NCBI RefSeq assembly: GCF_031582885.1
Contig: NZ_CP133988.1
Coordinates: 503,501 to 567,500, forward strand
Length of the DNA: 64,000 bases
Source of the DNA: Streptococcus parasanguinis
GTDB lineage: Bacteria > Bacillota > Bacilli > Lactobacillales > Streptococcaceae
Direction: 5' to 3'
Position 1 is the stretch's first letter. Each line of letters starts with the position of its first letter. The notes below the pieces were generated by a model, which saw only the letters and a list, made by a program, of their open reading frames with translations, was not told the DNA's origin and did not search any database. This document shows, one piece after another, positions 37,537-47,861 of this stretch. Made by a program: the position numbers and the translations under genes.

Positions 37537-38052
37537 ATGAAAAAGAAACCTATCTATCTTTACATCCTGTTATTTTTCTCTACGGTTGGAACCCTGACTT
37601 CAGCTGTCTCAACCTTTGGAGCTTCAAAGAGTTTTGAGTTGACAGATGATTTTGCGAAACAACTTGGTTTAACAACGGCTCAAGACAAGGCTGACTATGT
37701 GACATATTATGAGAAATCAGCCCAACTCAATCAGTCTCCATTAACCTTTTTATTTGTTTCTCTGATTCTGATTGCTTTGCTGGCAACTTTCTATTTCCTC
37801 TTTATGAAGCAGGATCTGTTGACAGCACATTATACTTATATGGGGCAGATTTTGTTAAGTCAAGCCTTCTCTTGCTATAATTATTTTGCAGGGCGTCCAC
37901 TATTAGCTAGTTTTTCAACCCCGTCCCTTCGCCAACGATATCTGGCATCTTCGTCCATTGCTTTGTTACTCTTGACTGCTTTATCTCTTCTCTTCCTTGG
38001 AATTGTTTTGTATAAAACCTTGCGTTTGAGAAAAGCTCAAGCTAGGGCATAA
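37537..38052 (+). CDS. Small membrane protein of unknown function
   Basis: Protein of 171 residues with about four hydrophobic segments: residues 6-27, a second near 67-90 (LTFLFVSLILIALLATFYFLF), a third near 100-117, and a fourth near 138-160. An extracellular loop of about 40 residues (KSFELTDDFAKQLGL) follows the first. I do not recognise a family. AAAAGGAG is six bases before ATG. Downstream nrdI starts after a hairpin, 61 bases away. Confidence 0.78.
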   Translation: MKKKPIYLYILLFFSTVGTLTSAVSTFGASKSFELTDDFAKQLGLTTAQDKADYVTYYEKSAQLNQSPLTFLFVSLILIALLATFYFLFMKQDLLTAHYTYMGQILLSQAFSCYNYFAGRPLLASFSTPSLRQRYLASSSIALLLLTALSLLFLGIVLYKTLRLRKAQARA

Positions 38053-38069
38053 TAGATAAGTTTGAATGG

Positions 38070-38094
38070 AGCTCTCTTAGAGGATAAGAGAGCT
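38070..38094 (+). terminator. Hairpin between membrane gene and nrdI
   Basis: Perfect ten-pair stem AGCTCTCTTA and TAAGAGAGCT around GAGGA; followed by TCTTGATT, a poor T-tract. Confidence 0.55.
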
Positions 38095-38113
38095 TCTTGA
38101 TTGGAGAAAAAAG

Positions 38114-38569
38114 ATGAAAGTATCCTTTGTTTATATTAGTCTGAGTGGAAATACAGAGAGTTTTGTCAGTCGCTTAAGTGACTATTTGCTGGAAGTCCAT
38201 CCCGGACTTGAAATCGAGAAAGTTCATGTGAAAGACCTGGTCAAAGAGGGCCAGCCCTTCTTTGAAATGACCAATCCTTTTATTACTTTTTTGCCAACCT
38301 ATTTGGAGGGTGGAAATGGTGTTGACAATGGCGATGTGGAAATTTTGACGACAGATGTTGCGGATTTTATTGCTTACGGAGCCAACGCTAGCAAGTGTTT
38401 AGGAGTGGTTGGGTCAGGCAATCGGAATTTTAACAATCAATATTGTTTAACCGCTAAGCAATATAGCCAACGCTTTGGTTTCCCTATGTTAGCCGATTTT
38501 GAAATGCGGGGGATGTTGGGAGATATTAAAAAAGTAGCGGCCATTGTAGAAGATTTGTATCATCTTTAA
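38114..38569 (+). CDS. nrdI: NrdI flavodoxin-like protein
   Basis: Flavoprotein of 151 residues that helps to generate the Mn(III)2-tyrosyl radical of class Ib ribonucleotide reductase. The FMN loop is in YISLSGNTESFV (residues 7-18), and the later landmarks are VVGSGNRNFNNQYC and FEMRGMLGD, as in NrdI. The nrdE, nrdF and nrdH genes are not in the window; streptococci can carry a separate nrdI. Its stop codon lies four bases before repeat copy B, which probably ends the transcript. Confidence 0.92.
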   Translation: MKVSFVYISLSGNTESFVSRLSDYLLEVHPGLEIEKVHVKDLVKEGQPFFEMTNPFITFLPTYLEGGNGVDNGDVEILTTDVADFIAYGANASKCLGVVGSGNRNFNNQYCLTAKQYSQRFGFPMLADFEMRGMLGDIKKVAAIVEDLYHL

Positions 38570-38573
38570 AATA

Positions 38574-38752
38574 AAGAGAGTGGGACAGAAATCGGTAATT
38601 CGTTAGAATTCGATTTCGTCGTCCCACCTCCGCACAGTTGAGTAGGGCTGTAAAAGCTGATGAAATCAGCGTAGTAGAGCCCACTCAACCACTGCGTCTT
38701 GCTCGACAATCCAAAAATAATTGAGAGGCTAGGACTTTTGTCCCAGCCTCTT
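38574..38752 (+). repeat. Structured ~180 bp repeat, copy B
   Basis: Same element as copies A and C, in the direction of nrdI and starting four bases after its stop codon. The three hairpins are intact, ending in GAGGCTAGGAC-TTTT-GTCCCAGCCTC followed by TTATTTG. Confidence 0.85.
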
Positions 38753-38768
38753 ATTTGTTGCGACTGAA

Positions 38769-38805
38769 TAGAAGAGGAGTCACATTTTATATGACTCCTC
38801 TTCTA
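38769..38805 (-). terminator. Terminator of the 81-residue protein gene
   Basis: Fourteen-pair stem TAGAAGAGGAGTCA and TGACTCCTCTTCTA in the gap between the convergent genes, five bases beyond the leftward stop. Confidence 0.7.
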
Positions 38806-38809
38806 TGGC

Positions 38810-39055
38810 TTATTTTAATTTTTCTGTGATTTCTTTAGCAAGTAGGAGTCCCAATCGATAGTCTTTATTGATGGCATGGATGACATCGTTGATATTGTCG
38901 GTCTCTTGGATTTTTTTCTTGATGCTATCTTTGAAAAATTGATCTTTCAAGAGTTGTTCTTGTAAGAGCCGTTGTAGTTTTTCTCTTTCGTACTTGTTGA
39001 ATAAAAAGAGGACCACTAAACTGATGAGGATTAAGATGTAAACGGTTTGATTCAT
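38810..39055 (-). CDS. Small membrane-anchored helical protein
   Basis: Unrecognised 81-residue protein. One N-terminal membrane helix (TVYILILISLVVLFLF) is followed by a charged, probably coiled-coil segment (REKLQRLLQEQLLKDQFF) and a compact C-terminal part. ATG 39055 is chosen because AGGAG lies seven bases upstream; a longer frame to 39112 lacks a ribosome site. It follows argS on the same strand after a terminator. Function unknown. Confidence 0.7.
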   Translation of the reverse strand: MNQTVYILILISLVVLFLFNKYEREKLQRLLQEQLLKDQFFKDSIKKKIQETDNINDVIHAINKDYRLGLLLAKEITEKLK

Positions 39056-39113
39056 AGATTTCTCCTGTATATAAAGGATTTGAAAATGTAGAGAATGAAG
39101 GGCATTAGGCATG

Positions 39114-39170
39114 AGAAAAGGAGTGAGAAAGAACTAAATTGAATCGCATTTAGTTTCTCCTCTCACTCCC
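39114..39170 (-). terminator. argS terminator
   Basis: Long interrupted stem: GGAGTGAGA with TCTCACTCC and inner AACTAAAT with ATTTAGTT. Read leftward it ends in TTTTCT. Confidence 0.7.
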
Positions 39171-39208
39171 ATATGAGATGTTCTACTTATCAATCATTAG
39201 ATAAGAAA

Positions 39209-40897
39209 TTACATTTTCTCAGGGGCATCGACACCAAGTAAGCGAAGGGCTTCTTTTAAGACTACTGCAGTTGAGTAGCTAAGAGCAAGACGGCTTTCGC
39301 GTTCTGGGCTTTCATCCAAGATACGAGTGTGTGCATAGTATTTGTTGAAGGCTTGAGCCAAGTTGATAGCATATTTTGCGATCAAGGATGGATCATAGTT
39401 TTCAGCGGCACGTTTGACAACACGAGAGAAGTCTTGGAGAAGCTTGATGATTTCCCAGCTTTCTGGGTCGCTCAAGCTGTAAGTCGCATCTGTAGATGGT
39501 GTGAAGTTGGCTTTACGAAGGATTGATTGGATACGAGCGTAAGCGTATTGAACGTAAGGTCCAGTTTCTCCTTCGAAGGATACCATGGCTTCGAGGTCGA
39601 AGTCATACCCATTGCGGCGGTCTGTCTTCAAGTCGTAGAATTTAACCGCACCAACACCGACTGCATGTGCCACTTCTTCCTTGTTTTCAAGTTCAGGATT
39701 CTTTTCTTCGATCTGAGCTTTGGCACGAGAGATGGCTTCTTGAAGAGTTGGTTCGAGAAGGATGATATTTCCTTTACGAGTTGACAATTTTTGGCGGTTT
39801 TTTGTCACCAAACCAAAGTCAACGTGAACCATATCATCGCTCCAGTCAAATCCCATTTTCTTCAAAACAGCTTTCAATTGACGGAAGTGGTTAGATTGTT
39901 CTTGACCTACAGCATAGATGTTTTTCACAAAGTTGTAAGTCCGTGCACGGTAGATAGCGGTTGCGATATCACGAGTGATATAAAGAGTGGCACCGTCTGA
40001 TTTCTTAATCATAGCCGGTGGAAGGTTGACATCATCGAGCTCAACGATGCTAGCTCCCTTAGACTCTTTCAACAAGCCTTTGTCTTCAAGAATTTGGACA
40101 GCTTCATCCATCTTGTCATTGTAGAAAGCTTCCCCGTTTAAGCTATCAAACTCAACACCAAGGAGTTTGTAGATACGGTTGAATTCTACCAAGCTCTCGT
40201 CACGGAACCATTGCCACAATTCTGTTGCTTCTGGATCCCCATCTTCCAATTTTTTGAACCATTTACGTCCTTCTTCATCAAGCTCAGGATCGTTTTCAAT
40301 TTCAGCATTGATACGAACGTAAAGTTTTAGCAATTCATCGATTGGGTTGGCTTCGACAGCTTCTTTGCTACCCCATTTTTTGTAGGCCACCATCAAGAGG
40401 CCGAATTGTTTACCCCAGTCACCCAAGTGGTTGATTTTAATGGTGTTGTAGCCCATTTTACGGAAGATGTTTGAAAGAGCATCCCCGATAACGGTTGAGC
40501 GCAAGTGACCAACTGAGAATGGTTTTGCGATATTTGGACTGGAAAGGTCGATGGTAATATTTTGACCATTTCCTTCGTCTTGTTGGCCGTAGTCTGCACC
40601 TGCTTCGATAACAGATTTGATCACTTGATCAGAGATCTTAGATTTATCCAAGAAGAAGTTCACGTAAGGTCCAGTTGCAACGACTTTTTCGAAGGCGCTT
40701 TGGTCGATCTTTTCGGCAATATCTGCAGCGATTGCTTGAGGAGCCTTGCGTTCCACTTTTGCAAGTGAGAAGGCTGGAAAAGCAATGTCACCAAGATCAG
40801 ATGATTTTGGTTGTTCAAGCAAATTTAAAATAGCATCTTGGTCAAGAGAGTCAATCACTTTGGCCAATTCACTAGCAATGAGTTCTTTATTGTTCAT
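39209..40897 (-). CDS. argS: Arginyl-tRNA synthetase
   Basis: Class I synthetase of 562 residues. The HIGH-type motif is [16 protein letters not shown] (about residue 120), the KMSKS-equivalent region is [19 protein letters not shown] (about 365), and the C-terminal DALR anticodon domain begins near residue 445 ([11 protein letters not shown]). Divergent from argR, as in other streptococci. Its promoter reads TTGAAA-N18-TAAAAT upstream. Confidence 0.97.
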   Translation of the reverse strand: MNNKELIASELAKVIDSLDQDAILNLLEQPKSSDLGDIAFPAFSLAKVERKAPQAIAADIAEKIDQSAFEKVVATGPYVNFFLDKSKISDQVIKSVIEAGADYGQQDEGNGQNITIDLSSPNIAKPFSVGHLRSTVIGDALSNIFRKMGYNTIKINHLGDWGKQFGLLMVAYKKWGSKEAVEANPIDELLKLYVRINAEIENDPELDEEGRKWFKKLEDGDPEATELWQWFRDESLVEFNRIYKLLGVEFDSLNGEAFYNDKMDEAVQILEDKGLLKESKGASIVELDDVNLPPAMIKKSDGATLYITRDIATAIYRARTYNFVKNIYAVGQEQSNHFRQLKAVLKKMGFDWSDDMVHVDFGLVTKNRQKLSTRKGNIILLEPTLQEAISRAKAQIEEKNPELENKEEVAHAVGVGAVKFYDLKTDRRNGYDFDLEAMVSFEGETGPYVQYAYARIQSILRKANFTPSTDATYSLSDPESWEIIKLLQDFSRVVKRAAENYDPSLIAKYAINLAQAFNKYYAHTRILDESPERESRLALSYSTAVVLKEALRLLGVDAPEKM

Positions 40898-40924
40898 ATT
40901 AGCTCCTTAGTCCTTTTAACTATT

Positions 40925-40954
40925 ATTTTAACACAATTCTGAGCGAATTTTCAA
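40925..40954 (-). promoter_or_regulatory. argS promoter
   Basis: Leftward TTGAAA (40954-40949), 18-base spacer, TAAAAT (40930-40925) preceded by TG (extended -10). Confidence 0.7.
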
Positions 40955-40963
40955 TTTTTTTGG

Positions 40964-40987
40964 TATAATTTAAAGTATATTTATTCA
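40964..40987 (+). promoter_or_regulatory. argR promoter and possible ARG box
   Basis: Extended -10 TGGTATAAT with TATAAT at 40964-40969. Directly downstream AGTATATTTATTCA (40974-40987) matches 8 of the 10 fixed positions of the ARG-box core TGAATWWWWATTCA, suggesting autorepression by ArgR. Confidence 0.45.
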
Positions 40988-41001
40988 AAAGTGGAGGTCC
41001 A

Positions 41002-41442
41002 ATGAAAAAGACAGAACGACACCTTTTGATTCAACAGATGATTCGAAATGAAAAACTGTCCACGCAAAAAGAGATTCAGGATCGTTTAGAAGCAAAAGGA
41101 ATTGCAGTAACGCAAACGACCCTCTCACGTGATTTGCGGGATCTAGGTCTGGTCAAGGTGAAGCGAAAAGATCAATTGTATTATATTTTGCCAAATGAGC
41201 CTGAGGTGGCAGAGATTTATATTATGCTGTCCAGCCATGCCAAGTCTGTCTCACGGGCAGAATTCACCTTGGTCTTGCGGACAGAGCTAGGAGAAGCAGC
41301 TCTCTTGGCCAATGGTGTAGATGAGATGTCAGATGAGCGTATTTTGGGAACAGTAGCAGGAGCCAATACCCTCTTGATTGTCTGTCGAGACCAAGATGCA
41401 GCCATTGAAATTCAAAATGAAATTTTAGGGATGATGCAGTAA
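41002..41442 (+). CDS. argR: Arginine repressor ArgR
   Basis: Transcription factor of 146 residues. N-terminal winged helix with STQKEIQDRLEAKGIAVTQT and TLSRDLRDLGLVKV (about 20-55); C-terminal arginine-binding hexamerisation domain with NTLLIVCRDQDAA near 125. Streptococci carry two or three ArgR-type paralogues, and the copy beside argS is usually called argR. Precedes mutS by 130 bases, with a terminator-like hairpin between. Confidence 0.94.
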   Translation: MKKTERHLLIQQMIRNEKLSTQKEIQDRLEAKGIAVTQTTLSRDLRDLGLVKVKRKDQLYYILPNEPEVAEIYIMLSSHAKSVSRAEFTLVLRTELGEAALLANGVDEMSDERILGTVAGANTLLIVCRDQDAAIEIQNEILGMMQ

Positions 41443-41486
41443 TCAAGCCCTTAAAGAAAAAGAGAATACCCCATTAAGATGTCAAA

Positions 41487-41520
41487 AGGAGGAAGATAGG
41501 CAACTATCTACTCCTGTTTT
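41487..41520 (+). terminator. argR terminator-like hairpin
   Basis: AGGAG and AGATAG pair with CTATCT and CTCCT around a GCAA-type loop, followed by GTTTTC. Weak T-tract. Confidence 0.5.
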
Positions 41521-41572
41521 CATCTATGGAGCTTGTGTCAGAAAATGATGCAAGAGTAAGGAATAAAGAAGT

Positions 41573-44122
41573 ATGACAGTAGAAAAAATATCCCCTGGAA
41601 TGCAGCAGTATCTAGATATCAAAAAAGACTATCCGGATGCCTTTTTGCTGTTTCGAATGGGAGATTTTTACGAATTATTTTATGAAGATGCAGTGAATGC
41701 AGCTCAAATTTTAGAGATTTCCTTAACCTCACGGAATAAAAATGCAGAGAATCCGATTCCCATGGCGGGTGTTCCCTACCACTCGGCCCAGCAGTATATT
41801 GATGTTCTCATCGAACAGGGGTATAAGGTAGCGATTGCGGAACAAATGGAAGATCCCAAAGAAGCCAAGGGGGTCGTTAAGCGTGAAGTCGTACAGGTGA
41901 TCACGCCGGGTACAGTGGTGGATTCGACCAAGCCAGATAGTGAGAATAACTTTCTGGTTGCTTTGGACCGTTCAGGGAATGACTATGGGCTAGCCTATAT
42001 GGATTTGGTGACAGGGGAATTTCAGGTGACGACCCTCAATGACTTCAGCATGGTTTGTGGAGAAATCCGCAATTTACGTGCGCGTGAGGTGGTCCTGGGT
42101 TATGCCTTGCCAGAACAGGAAGAACGTGTTTTTGTGAGCCAGATGAATCTCTTGCTGTCACATGTAGAGACGGCGCTGGACAATGTCCAACTTTTAGGGG
42201 ATCATCTGAGTGAACTCGAAAAGAAAACGGCTGGAAAACTTCTCCAGTATGTCCATCAGACACAAATGCGGGAATTGAGTCACCTCAAAAAAGCCCATCA
42301 TTATGAAATTTGCGATTTCTTGCAGATGGACTTTGCGACCAAGGCTAGTCTTGATTTGACAGAGAATGGTCGGACTGGGAAGAAACATGGTAGCTTGTAT
42401 TGGTATTTGGATGAAACCAAGACGGCCATGGGAGGACGTTTGTTGCGGTCCTGGATTCAGAAACCCTTAGTCGATTTGAAACGGATTCGAGAGCGCCAGG
42501 ACATCATTCAGGTCTTTATGGATCATTTCTTTGAACGGAGCGATTTGACCGACAGCCTCAAAGGGGTCTATGACATTGAACGCTTAGCGAGTCGGGTTTC
42601 CTTTGGCAAGATCAACCCTAAGGATCTCTTGCAGCTAGGAGATACTCTGGGGCATGTGCCGACGATCAAGTCGATTCTACTGGGGATTGGTGATCCAGTC
42701 TTAGATGTCTTAATTGCACGCTTGGATGAACTTCCTGAGTTGCACCGCTTGATTACCTCAGCTATTGCTCCGGAAGCGTCTGCTGTTATTACGGAGGGAA
42801 ATATCATCCGAACTGGGTTTGACGAGCAATTGGACCAGTACCGTGTCGTTCTTCGGGATGGTACTGGTTGGATTGCTGAGATTGAGGCCAAGGAGCGCGA
42901 AGCCAGCGGCATTACAGGTCTAAAAATCGATTACAACAAGAAGGATGGCTACTATTTCCATGTCACCAATTCTCAATTGAGTCACGTTCCTGCTCACTTT
43001 TTCCGCAAGGCGACCTTGAAAAATTCAGAACGCTTTGGTACGGAGGAATTGGCTCGCATCGAAGGAGATATGCTAGAGGCGCGTGAGAAGTCTGCTAATC
43101 TGGAATATACGATTTTTATGCGGATTCGGGAAGAAGTTGGCAAATATATCCAGCGTCTGCAACAATTAGCTCAGGCGATTGCAACGGTTGATGTTTTACA
43201 AAGTTTAGCCAGTGTTGCTGAGTCGCAACGGTTGAATCGTCCCCTTTTTCATGAAGAACGACGAATCGCAATCGACAAAGGCCGCCATCCGGTTGTTGAG
43301 AAAGTGATGGGAGCCCAGTCCTATATTCCTAATAGCATCTTTATGGATGAGGAACGGGATATTCAGCTGATTACGGGGCCAAATATGAGCGGGAAGTCTA
43401 CCTATATGCGCCAATTGGCGATCATTGTGATTCTTGCCCAGATTGGCTCCTATGTTCCAGCGCAAAAGGCCGAGTTGCCAATCTTTGATGCGATTTATAC
43501 TCGGATCGGAGCTGCTGATGACCTGGTATCGGGTCAGTCTACCTTCATGGTGGAAATGATGGAGGCCAATCACGCCATTCGCAAGGCAACGACCCAGTCC
43601 TTGATTTTGTTTGATGAGTTGGGACGGGGAACGGCGACCTATGATGGGATGGCCCTCGCCCAATCCATCATCGAATATATCCATGATCGGACTGGTGCCA
43701 AAACCTTGTTTGCGACCCATTACCATGAATTGACGGCTCTTTCAGAAACCTTGTCTCGCTTGGAAAATGTCCATGTTGCGACCTTGGAGCGAGATGGTCA
43801 GGTTACCTTCTTGCACAAGATTGAACCCGGCCCAGCAGATAAGTCCTATGGGATTCACGTGGCCAAGATCGCTGGTTTGCCAGAAGAATTGCTGAAGCGG
43901 GCGGATGCGATTTTGACCAAGCTCGAAGGACAAGCCCAGCAAGTACCGCTTGCGGATGCAACCCCTAAAAAGGAAGTACCTTCACAGGTTGTTGAACAAA
44001 TGTCCCTCTTTGAGGAAGAGCCAGAACATACAGCGATCACAGAATTGAAGAATCTGGATCTCTACAATATGACTCCGATGGAAGTCATGATGGCAGTCGC
44101 CGAATTGAAAAAGAAATTGTAA
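41573..44122 (+). CDS. mutS: DNA mismatch repair protein MutS (HexA)
   Basis: Mismatch-recognition ATPase of 849 residues. The mismatch-wedge motif is in [14 protein letters not shown] (about 27-40). The ATPase domain holds [13 protein letters not shown] (Walker A, about 603), the Walker [18 protein letters not shown] and the switch FATHYHEL. The C-terminal helix ends [18 protein letters not shown]. Normal length. It is separated from mutL by the leftward LytTR/DUF3021 pair. Confidence 0.97.
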   Translation: MTVEKISPGMQQYLDIKKDYPDAFLLFRMGDFYELFYEDAVNAAQILEISLTSRNKNAENPIPMAGVPYHSAQQYIDVLIEQGYKVAIAEQMEDPKEAKGVVKREVVQVITPGTVVDSTKPDSENNFLVALDRSGNDYGLAYMDLVTGEFQVTTLNDFSMVCGEIRNLRAREVVLGYALPEQEERVFVSQMNLLLSHVETALDNVQLLGDHLSELEKKTAGKLLQYVHQTQMRELSHLKKAHHYEICDFLQMDFATKASLDLTENGRTGKKHGSLYWYLDETKTAMGGRLLRSWIQKPLVDLKRIRERQDIIQVFMDHFFERSDLTDSLKGVYDIERLASRVSFGKINPKDLLQLGDTLGHVPTIKSILLGIGDPVLDVLIARLDELPELHRLITSAIAPEASAVITEGNIIRTGFDEQLDQYRVVLRDGTGWIAEIEAKEREASGITGLKIDYNKKDGYYFHVTNSQLSHVPAHFFRKATLKNSERFGTEELARIEGDMLEAREKSANLEYTIFMRIREEVGKYIQRLQQLAQAIATVDVLQSLASVAESQRLNRPLFHEERRIAIDKGRHPVVEKVMGAQSYIPNSIFMDEERDIQLITGPNMSGKSTYMRQLAIIVILAQIGSYVPAQKAELPIFDAIYTRIGAADDLVSGQSTFMVEMMEANHAIRKATTQSLILFDELGRGTATYDGMALAQSIIEYIHDRTGAKTLFATHYHELTALSETLSRLENVHVATLERDGQVTFLHKIEPGPADKSYGIHVAKIAGLPEELLKRADAILTKLEGQAQQVPLADATPKKEVPSQVVEQMSLFEEEPEHTAITELKNLDLYNMTPMEVMMAVAELKKKL

Positions 44123-44127
44123 AAAGA

Positions 44128-44155
44128 AGATCCTCGTAATAGCGAGGATCTTTTC
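44128..44155 (+). terminator. mutS terminator (possibly bidirectional)
   Basis: Nine-pair stem AGATCCTCG and CGAGGATCT, then TTTTCTCTT; preceded by an A-rich run, so it may also end the leftward DUF3021 transcript. Confidence 0.85.
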
Positions 44156-44157
44156 TC

Positions 44158-44613
44158 TTAGTGGTTAGCAATGCTTTGATTGATTTCCTTAACTTGTTTT
44201 TTATAAAAATGATGGGAGACCAACCAGATGATCACGTAAACGAGGGTGAATTCGACAACGAGTGAGAGGTAAAAGCCAAGTCGTGCTGGAAACCAGCCGG
44301 CTAACGTAGCTAGGGGAATAAAGCCAAGCAACATGAGCAAGTAATGGCTCAGAGTAGCCCGTAAGAGGCTCCAGTCTTTTTGAAAGAGGAGACTTCCGAA
44401 GCTAAAGAGGACCCCAATTGCACCCCAAACGAGAGCACAATAGAGCATGACCAGTGAGCCGTGAACATGATGCAAGAACATCCAGCGGCCGACTGTAGAG
44501 TTGGGACTTAAGGGAAGGTACAACTCAGGTGAGAAGAGATAGGAAAAGAAGATGGATAGGATGAGCCCGATGAAAATCCCTTTTAGGGCGTCAGAAAAAG
44601 ATTGTTTTAGCAT
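44158..44613 (-). CDS. DUF3021 membrane protein (LytTR partner)
   Basis: Membrane protein of 151 residues with four hydrophobic segments (about 10-28, 52-76, 88-108, 112-134) and a charged C-terminal tail. DUF3021 proteins are encoded directly after LytTR-domain regulators in Firmicutes and act as, or are thought to act as, membrane inhibitors of them, as in LytTR regulatory systems of streptococci. The start overlaps the regulator gene by seven bases. Confidence 0.87.
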   Translation of the reverse strand: MLKQSFSDALKGIFIGLILSIFFSYLFSPELYLPLSPNSTVGRWMFLHHVHGSLVMLYCALVWGAIGVLFSFGSLLFQKDWSLLRATLSHYLLMLLGFIPLATLAGWFPARLGFYLSLVVEFTLVYVIIWLVSHHFYKKQVKEINQSIANH

Positions 44614-45047
44614 GATAATTTCTCCTTAATGGCTTTTAAATAACGACGGGAGGAGTAGGTCAGACTCCCGTTTTTAAGATAGATTTGAACGGATCCTCCA
44701 CTGGTAAAGTGCAGGTGATCGATTTCTTTTGTGTTGATAATTTCAGATTGGGAAATTTTAAGAAAGAAGGTCGGCAAGTCTTCAGATAACTGATAGAGTG
44801 GCCCAGTCAGAATAAATTGATCTGTCATAGTCTCGCCAATTACTTGCCGATTTTCAATGTAAAAACGTTGGAATAGTTGGCTTTCGATCAGGTAAGCTTC
44901 CCCATCCTTTTTGGCACGTAAGCGCCCTTTTTGATCCAATTCTTCCACAAAGTCACGGATTTTCTTTACACGCGCAGACAGTGCAGGTGCTGTGATCATC
45001 ACCGCTTCTTCTTGGAAGTGGGAATCAATGTGTACTTCAACTTTCAT
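44607..45047 (-). CDS. LytTR-domain transcriptional regulator
   Basis: Regulator of 146 residues with no receiver domain. The C-terminal LytTR DNA-binding domain covers about residues 45-143 (AKKDGEAYLIESQLFQRFYI, FFLKISQSEIINTKEIDHL, GSLTYSSRRYLKAIKEKL). Together with DUF3021 it forms a LytTR regulatory pair comparable in layout to HdrRM and BrsRM of Streptococcus mutans, which affect competence and bacteriocins; the targets here are unknown. AAAGGAGG lies upstream. Confidence 0.88.
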   Translation of the reverse strand: MKVEVHIDSHFQEEAVMITAPALSARVKKIRDFVEELDQKGRLRAKKDGEAYLIESQLFQRFYIENRQVIGETMTDQFILTGPLYQLSEDLPTFFLKISQSEIINTKEIDHLHFTSGGSVQIYLKNGSLTYSSRRYLKAIKEKLSC

Positions 45048-45294
45048 AAGATCGTTTCTCCCTCCTTTGGGTAAAGTCGGTTGGCCTGCTAGCCCGGCTC
45101 CTTCTTTACACTACTATTAAACACTTTTTCCAAAGGGAAGACAAGGGGATTTGTCTATGTGGTCATTTTCATTGCCTATGCGGTTTTTAAGGAAGAAGAT
45201 GGGCCAGCCTCTATTTTTTAAGAAAGGGAGTCTTGTGGATCTGTGGTATAATAGAGCTACAAGTATCGGTGAAAAAATAGGTAAAGGAGCAGAC

Positions 45295-47238
45295 ATGTCA
45301 CAGATTATTGAATTGCCAGAAGTCCTCGCCAATCAGATTGCGGCAGGTGAAGTGATTGAACGACCTGCTAGCGTGGTCAAGGAATTGGTTGAAAACTCGA
45401 TCGATGCTGGGGCTAGCCAGATTGTTGTCGAAATCGAAGAAGCAGGATTGAAGTCGATTCGAATCACAGACAATGGGGAAGGAATTGCCCACGATGAGGT
45501 CGCTTTGGCCCTCCGTCGACATGCGACCAGCAAGATCAAAAGTCAAGCGGATCTTTTTCGTATTCGAACGCTTGGTTTTCGTGGTGAGGCCATGCCTTCC
45601 ATTGCTTCTGTCAGTATTCTAACCCTTCTAACGGCGCAAGAAGGAGCTGCCCACGGGACCAAATTGGTCGCAAAGGGTGGCGAAATTGAGGAAGTGGAGC
45701 CAGCGACAAGCCCTGTCGGGACCAAGATCACAGTGGAAGATCTCTTTTTTAATACACCTGCTCGTCTCAAGTATTTAAAGAGCCAGCAGGCAGAGTTGTC
45801 CCATATCGTGGATATTCTCAACCGCTTGAGTTTGGCTCATCCTGAGATTGCCTTTACCTTGATCAATGATGGAAAAGAAATGACCAAAACAGCGGGGACT
45901 GGTAATCTCCGGCAAGCGATTGCGGGTGTCTATGGCCTCGCGTCTGCCAAGAAGATGGTGGCCATTGAAAATCGCGACCTGGATTTTGAAGTGACGGGCT
46001 TTGTATCTTTGCCTGAATTGACTCGTGCCAATCGTAATTACATCAGTCTCTTTATCAACGGCCGTTATATCAAGAATTTCTTGCTCAATCGAGCTATTTT
46101 AGACGGCTACGGCAGTAAACTCATGGTGGGGCGCTTTCCACTCGCGATCATTAATATCAAGATCGATCCTTACTTAGCGGATGTCAATGTTCACCCCACT
46201 AAGCAAGAGGTTCGCATCTCCAAAGAACGAGAACTAATGGCCTTGATTTCCCAAGCCATTGCGAACGCTTTGAAAGAGCAGGACCTAATTCCGGATGCTC
46301 TAGAAAATCTAGCCAAGTCGACCATTCGTCGAACAGAAAAGCCAGTACAGACGACCCTGCCTTTAAAAGAAAACCGCCTCTATTATGACCGAGAGAGTCA
46401 AGATTTCAAGCTTCGACCAGAAGTGGCAGATCCTCAACGGCCTCTGACAGATGAGGTAACTGCTGATTCTACAAGCCAAGAAAACCCAGTAGAAAAACCG
46501 ACAAGCGCGATCAAGTTTGCGGAAAGAAAGACTGTGGTTTATGATGAACTGGATCACCCAGAGTTGGATCTGGCTAGTCTAGACAAGGCCTATGATAAGT
46601 TGGATGGGGAAGAACATTCGACCTTCCCAGAGTTGGAATATTTTGGTCAGATGCATGGAACCTATCTCTTTGCCCAAGGCAATGGGGGCCTTTATATCAT
46701 TGACCAGCACGCGGCTCAAGAGCGGGTCAAATACGAAGAATACCGGGAGAGCATCGGGGACGTAGACGGCAGTCAGCAACAACTGCTGGTGCCTTATATC
46801 TTTGAGTTCCCTGCAGACGATCTGATCCGCCTGCAACAGCGCAAGCACCTTCTAGAAGAAGTGGGCGTCTACTTAGAAGAGTACGGAGCCAACCAGTTGA
46901 TCTTGCGGGAGCATCCGATCTGGATGAAGGAAGAAGAGATCGAGTCGGGTATCTACGAAATGTGTGACATGCTCCTCTTGACCAAGGAAGTGTCCATCAA
47001 GAAATACCGGGCGGAGTTGGCCATCATGATGTCCTGCAAACGCTCCATCAAGGCCAATCACACACTGGACGATTACTCTGCACGTGATCTCATCTACCAA
47101 CTGTCCCAATGTGACAACCCCTATAACTGCCCTCACGGCCGTCCGGTTTTGGTTAACTTCACTAAGTCGGATATGGAAAAGATGTTCCGACGCATTCAGG
47201 AAAATCACACCAGTCTGCGGGAATTGGGCAAATATTAA
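45295..47238 (+). CDS. mutL: DNA mismatch repair protein MutL (HexB)
   Basis: Mismatch-repair ATPase/endonuclease of 647 residues. GHKL motifs: [32 protein letters not shown] and [16 protein letters not shown]. The C-terminal metal-site motif DQHA-X2-E-X4-E is visible as [12 protein letters not shown], with SCKRSIKAN and CPHGRPVLV further on, so nicking activity is expected. ATG 45295 follows AAAGGAG and begins the conserved [20 protein letters not shown]; the upstream frame extension contains the promoter TATAAT (45247-45252). First gene of mutL-ruvA-tag. Confidence 0.96.
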   Translation: MSQIIELPEVLANQIAAGEVIERPASVVKELVENSIDAGASQIVVEIEEAGLKSIRITDNGEGIAHDEVALALRRHATSKIKSQADLFRIRTLGFRGEAMPSIASVSILTLLTAQEGAAHGTKLVAKGGEIEEVEPATSPVGTKITVEDLFFNTPARLKYLKSQQAELSHIVDILNRLSLAHPEIAFTLINDGKEMTKTAGTGNLRQAIAGVYGLASAKKMVAIENRDLDFEVTGFVSLPELTRANRNYISLFINGRYIKNFLLNRAILDGYGSKLMVGRFPLAIINIKIDPYLADVNVHPTKQEVRISKERELMALISQAIANALKEQDLIPDALENLAKSTIRRTEKPVQTTLPLKENRLYYDRESQDFKLRPEVADPQRPLTDEVTADSTSQENPVEKPTSAIKFAERKTVVYDELDHPELDLASLDKAYDKLDGEEHSTFPELEYFGQMHGTYLFAQGNGGLYIIDQHAAQERVKYEEYRESIGDVDGSQQQLLVPYIFEFPADDLIRLQQRKHLLEEVGVYLEEYGANQLILREHPIWMKEEEIESGIYEMCDMLLLTKEVSIKKYRAELAIMMSCKRSIKANHTLDDYSARDLIYQLSQCDNPYNCPHGRPVLVNFTKSDMEKMFRRIQENHTSLRELGKY

Positions 47239-47258
47239 TCAAACAATAAAGGAAGATT

Positions 47259-47852
47259 ATGTACGAATACATTAAAGGAATCTTAACAAAAATCACCGCC
47301 AAATACATCGTGGTAGAAACAGCTGGAATAGGCTATCTCTTGCATGTGGCCAATCCCTATGCCTACTCTGGTAAAATGAATCAAGAGGTGCAAGTCTACC
47401 TGCACCAAGTGGTCCGTGAAGACGCCCACCTTCTCTATGGTTTTGCAACCGAAGAAGAGAAACAGCTCTTTTTAAACTTGATCTCAGTCTCTGGGATTGG
47501 ACCTGTCTCAGCTCTGGCTATTATCGCTGCAGATGACAATGCAGGCCTTGTCCAAGCCATCGAAAGCAAGAACATCACTTACTTGACCAAGTTTCCGAAG
47601 ATCGGCAAGAAAACAGCCCAACAGATGGTTTTGGATCTGGAAGGTAAGATCAATCTTGATCTAGAAGATGCACCGGCTCAGTCCAAAGCCAAAGTTGCAG
47701 AAGAAAACCAAGCCCTTGAAGAAGCTATGGAAGCCATGTTGGCATTGGGCTACAAGGCAACGGAACTTAAGAAAATCAAGAAATTCTTTGAAGGAACGAC
47801 GGATACAGCAGAAAACTACATCAAGTCTGCCCTTAAGATGTTGGTGAAATAG
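47259..47852 (+). CDS. ruvA: Holliday junction DNA helicase subunit RuvA
   Basis: Holliday-junction-binding protein of 197 residues. N-terminal OB fold ([20 protein letters not shown]), helix-hairpin-helix segments ([11 protein letters not shown] and [16 protein letters not shown]) and a C-terminal RuvB-contact domain ([19 protein letters not shown]). 20 bases after mutL. The TACGAATA string over its second to fourth codons looks like a competence box but is explained by coding sequence. Confidence 0.96.
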   Translation: MYEYIKGILTKITAKYIVVETAGIGYLLHVANPYAYSGKMNQEVQVYLHQVVREDAHLLYGFATEEEKQLFLNLISVSGIGPVSALAIIAADDNAGLVQAIESKNITYLTKFPKIGKKTAQQMVLDLEGKINLDLEDAPAQSKAKVAEENQALEEAMEAMLALGYKATELKKIKKFFEGTTDTAENYIKSALKMLVK

Positions 47853-47861
47853 GAGAAGTCT

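Noticed and set aside
47262-47269. TACGAATA at the ruvA start as a competence box
   Set aside because: It consists of codons 2-4 of ruvA (Tyr-Glu-Tyr), lies downstream of the start codon and gives no leader; the coding sequence explains it.
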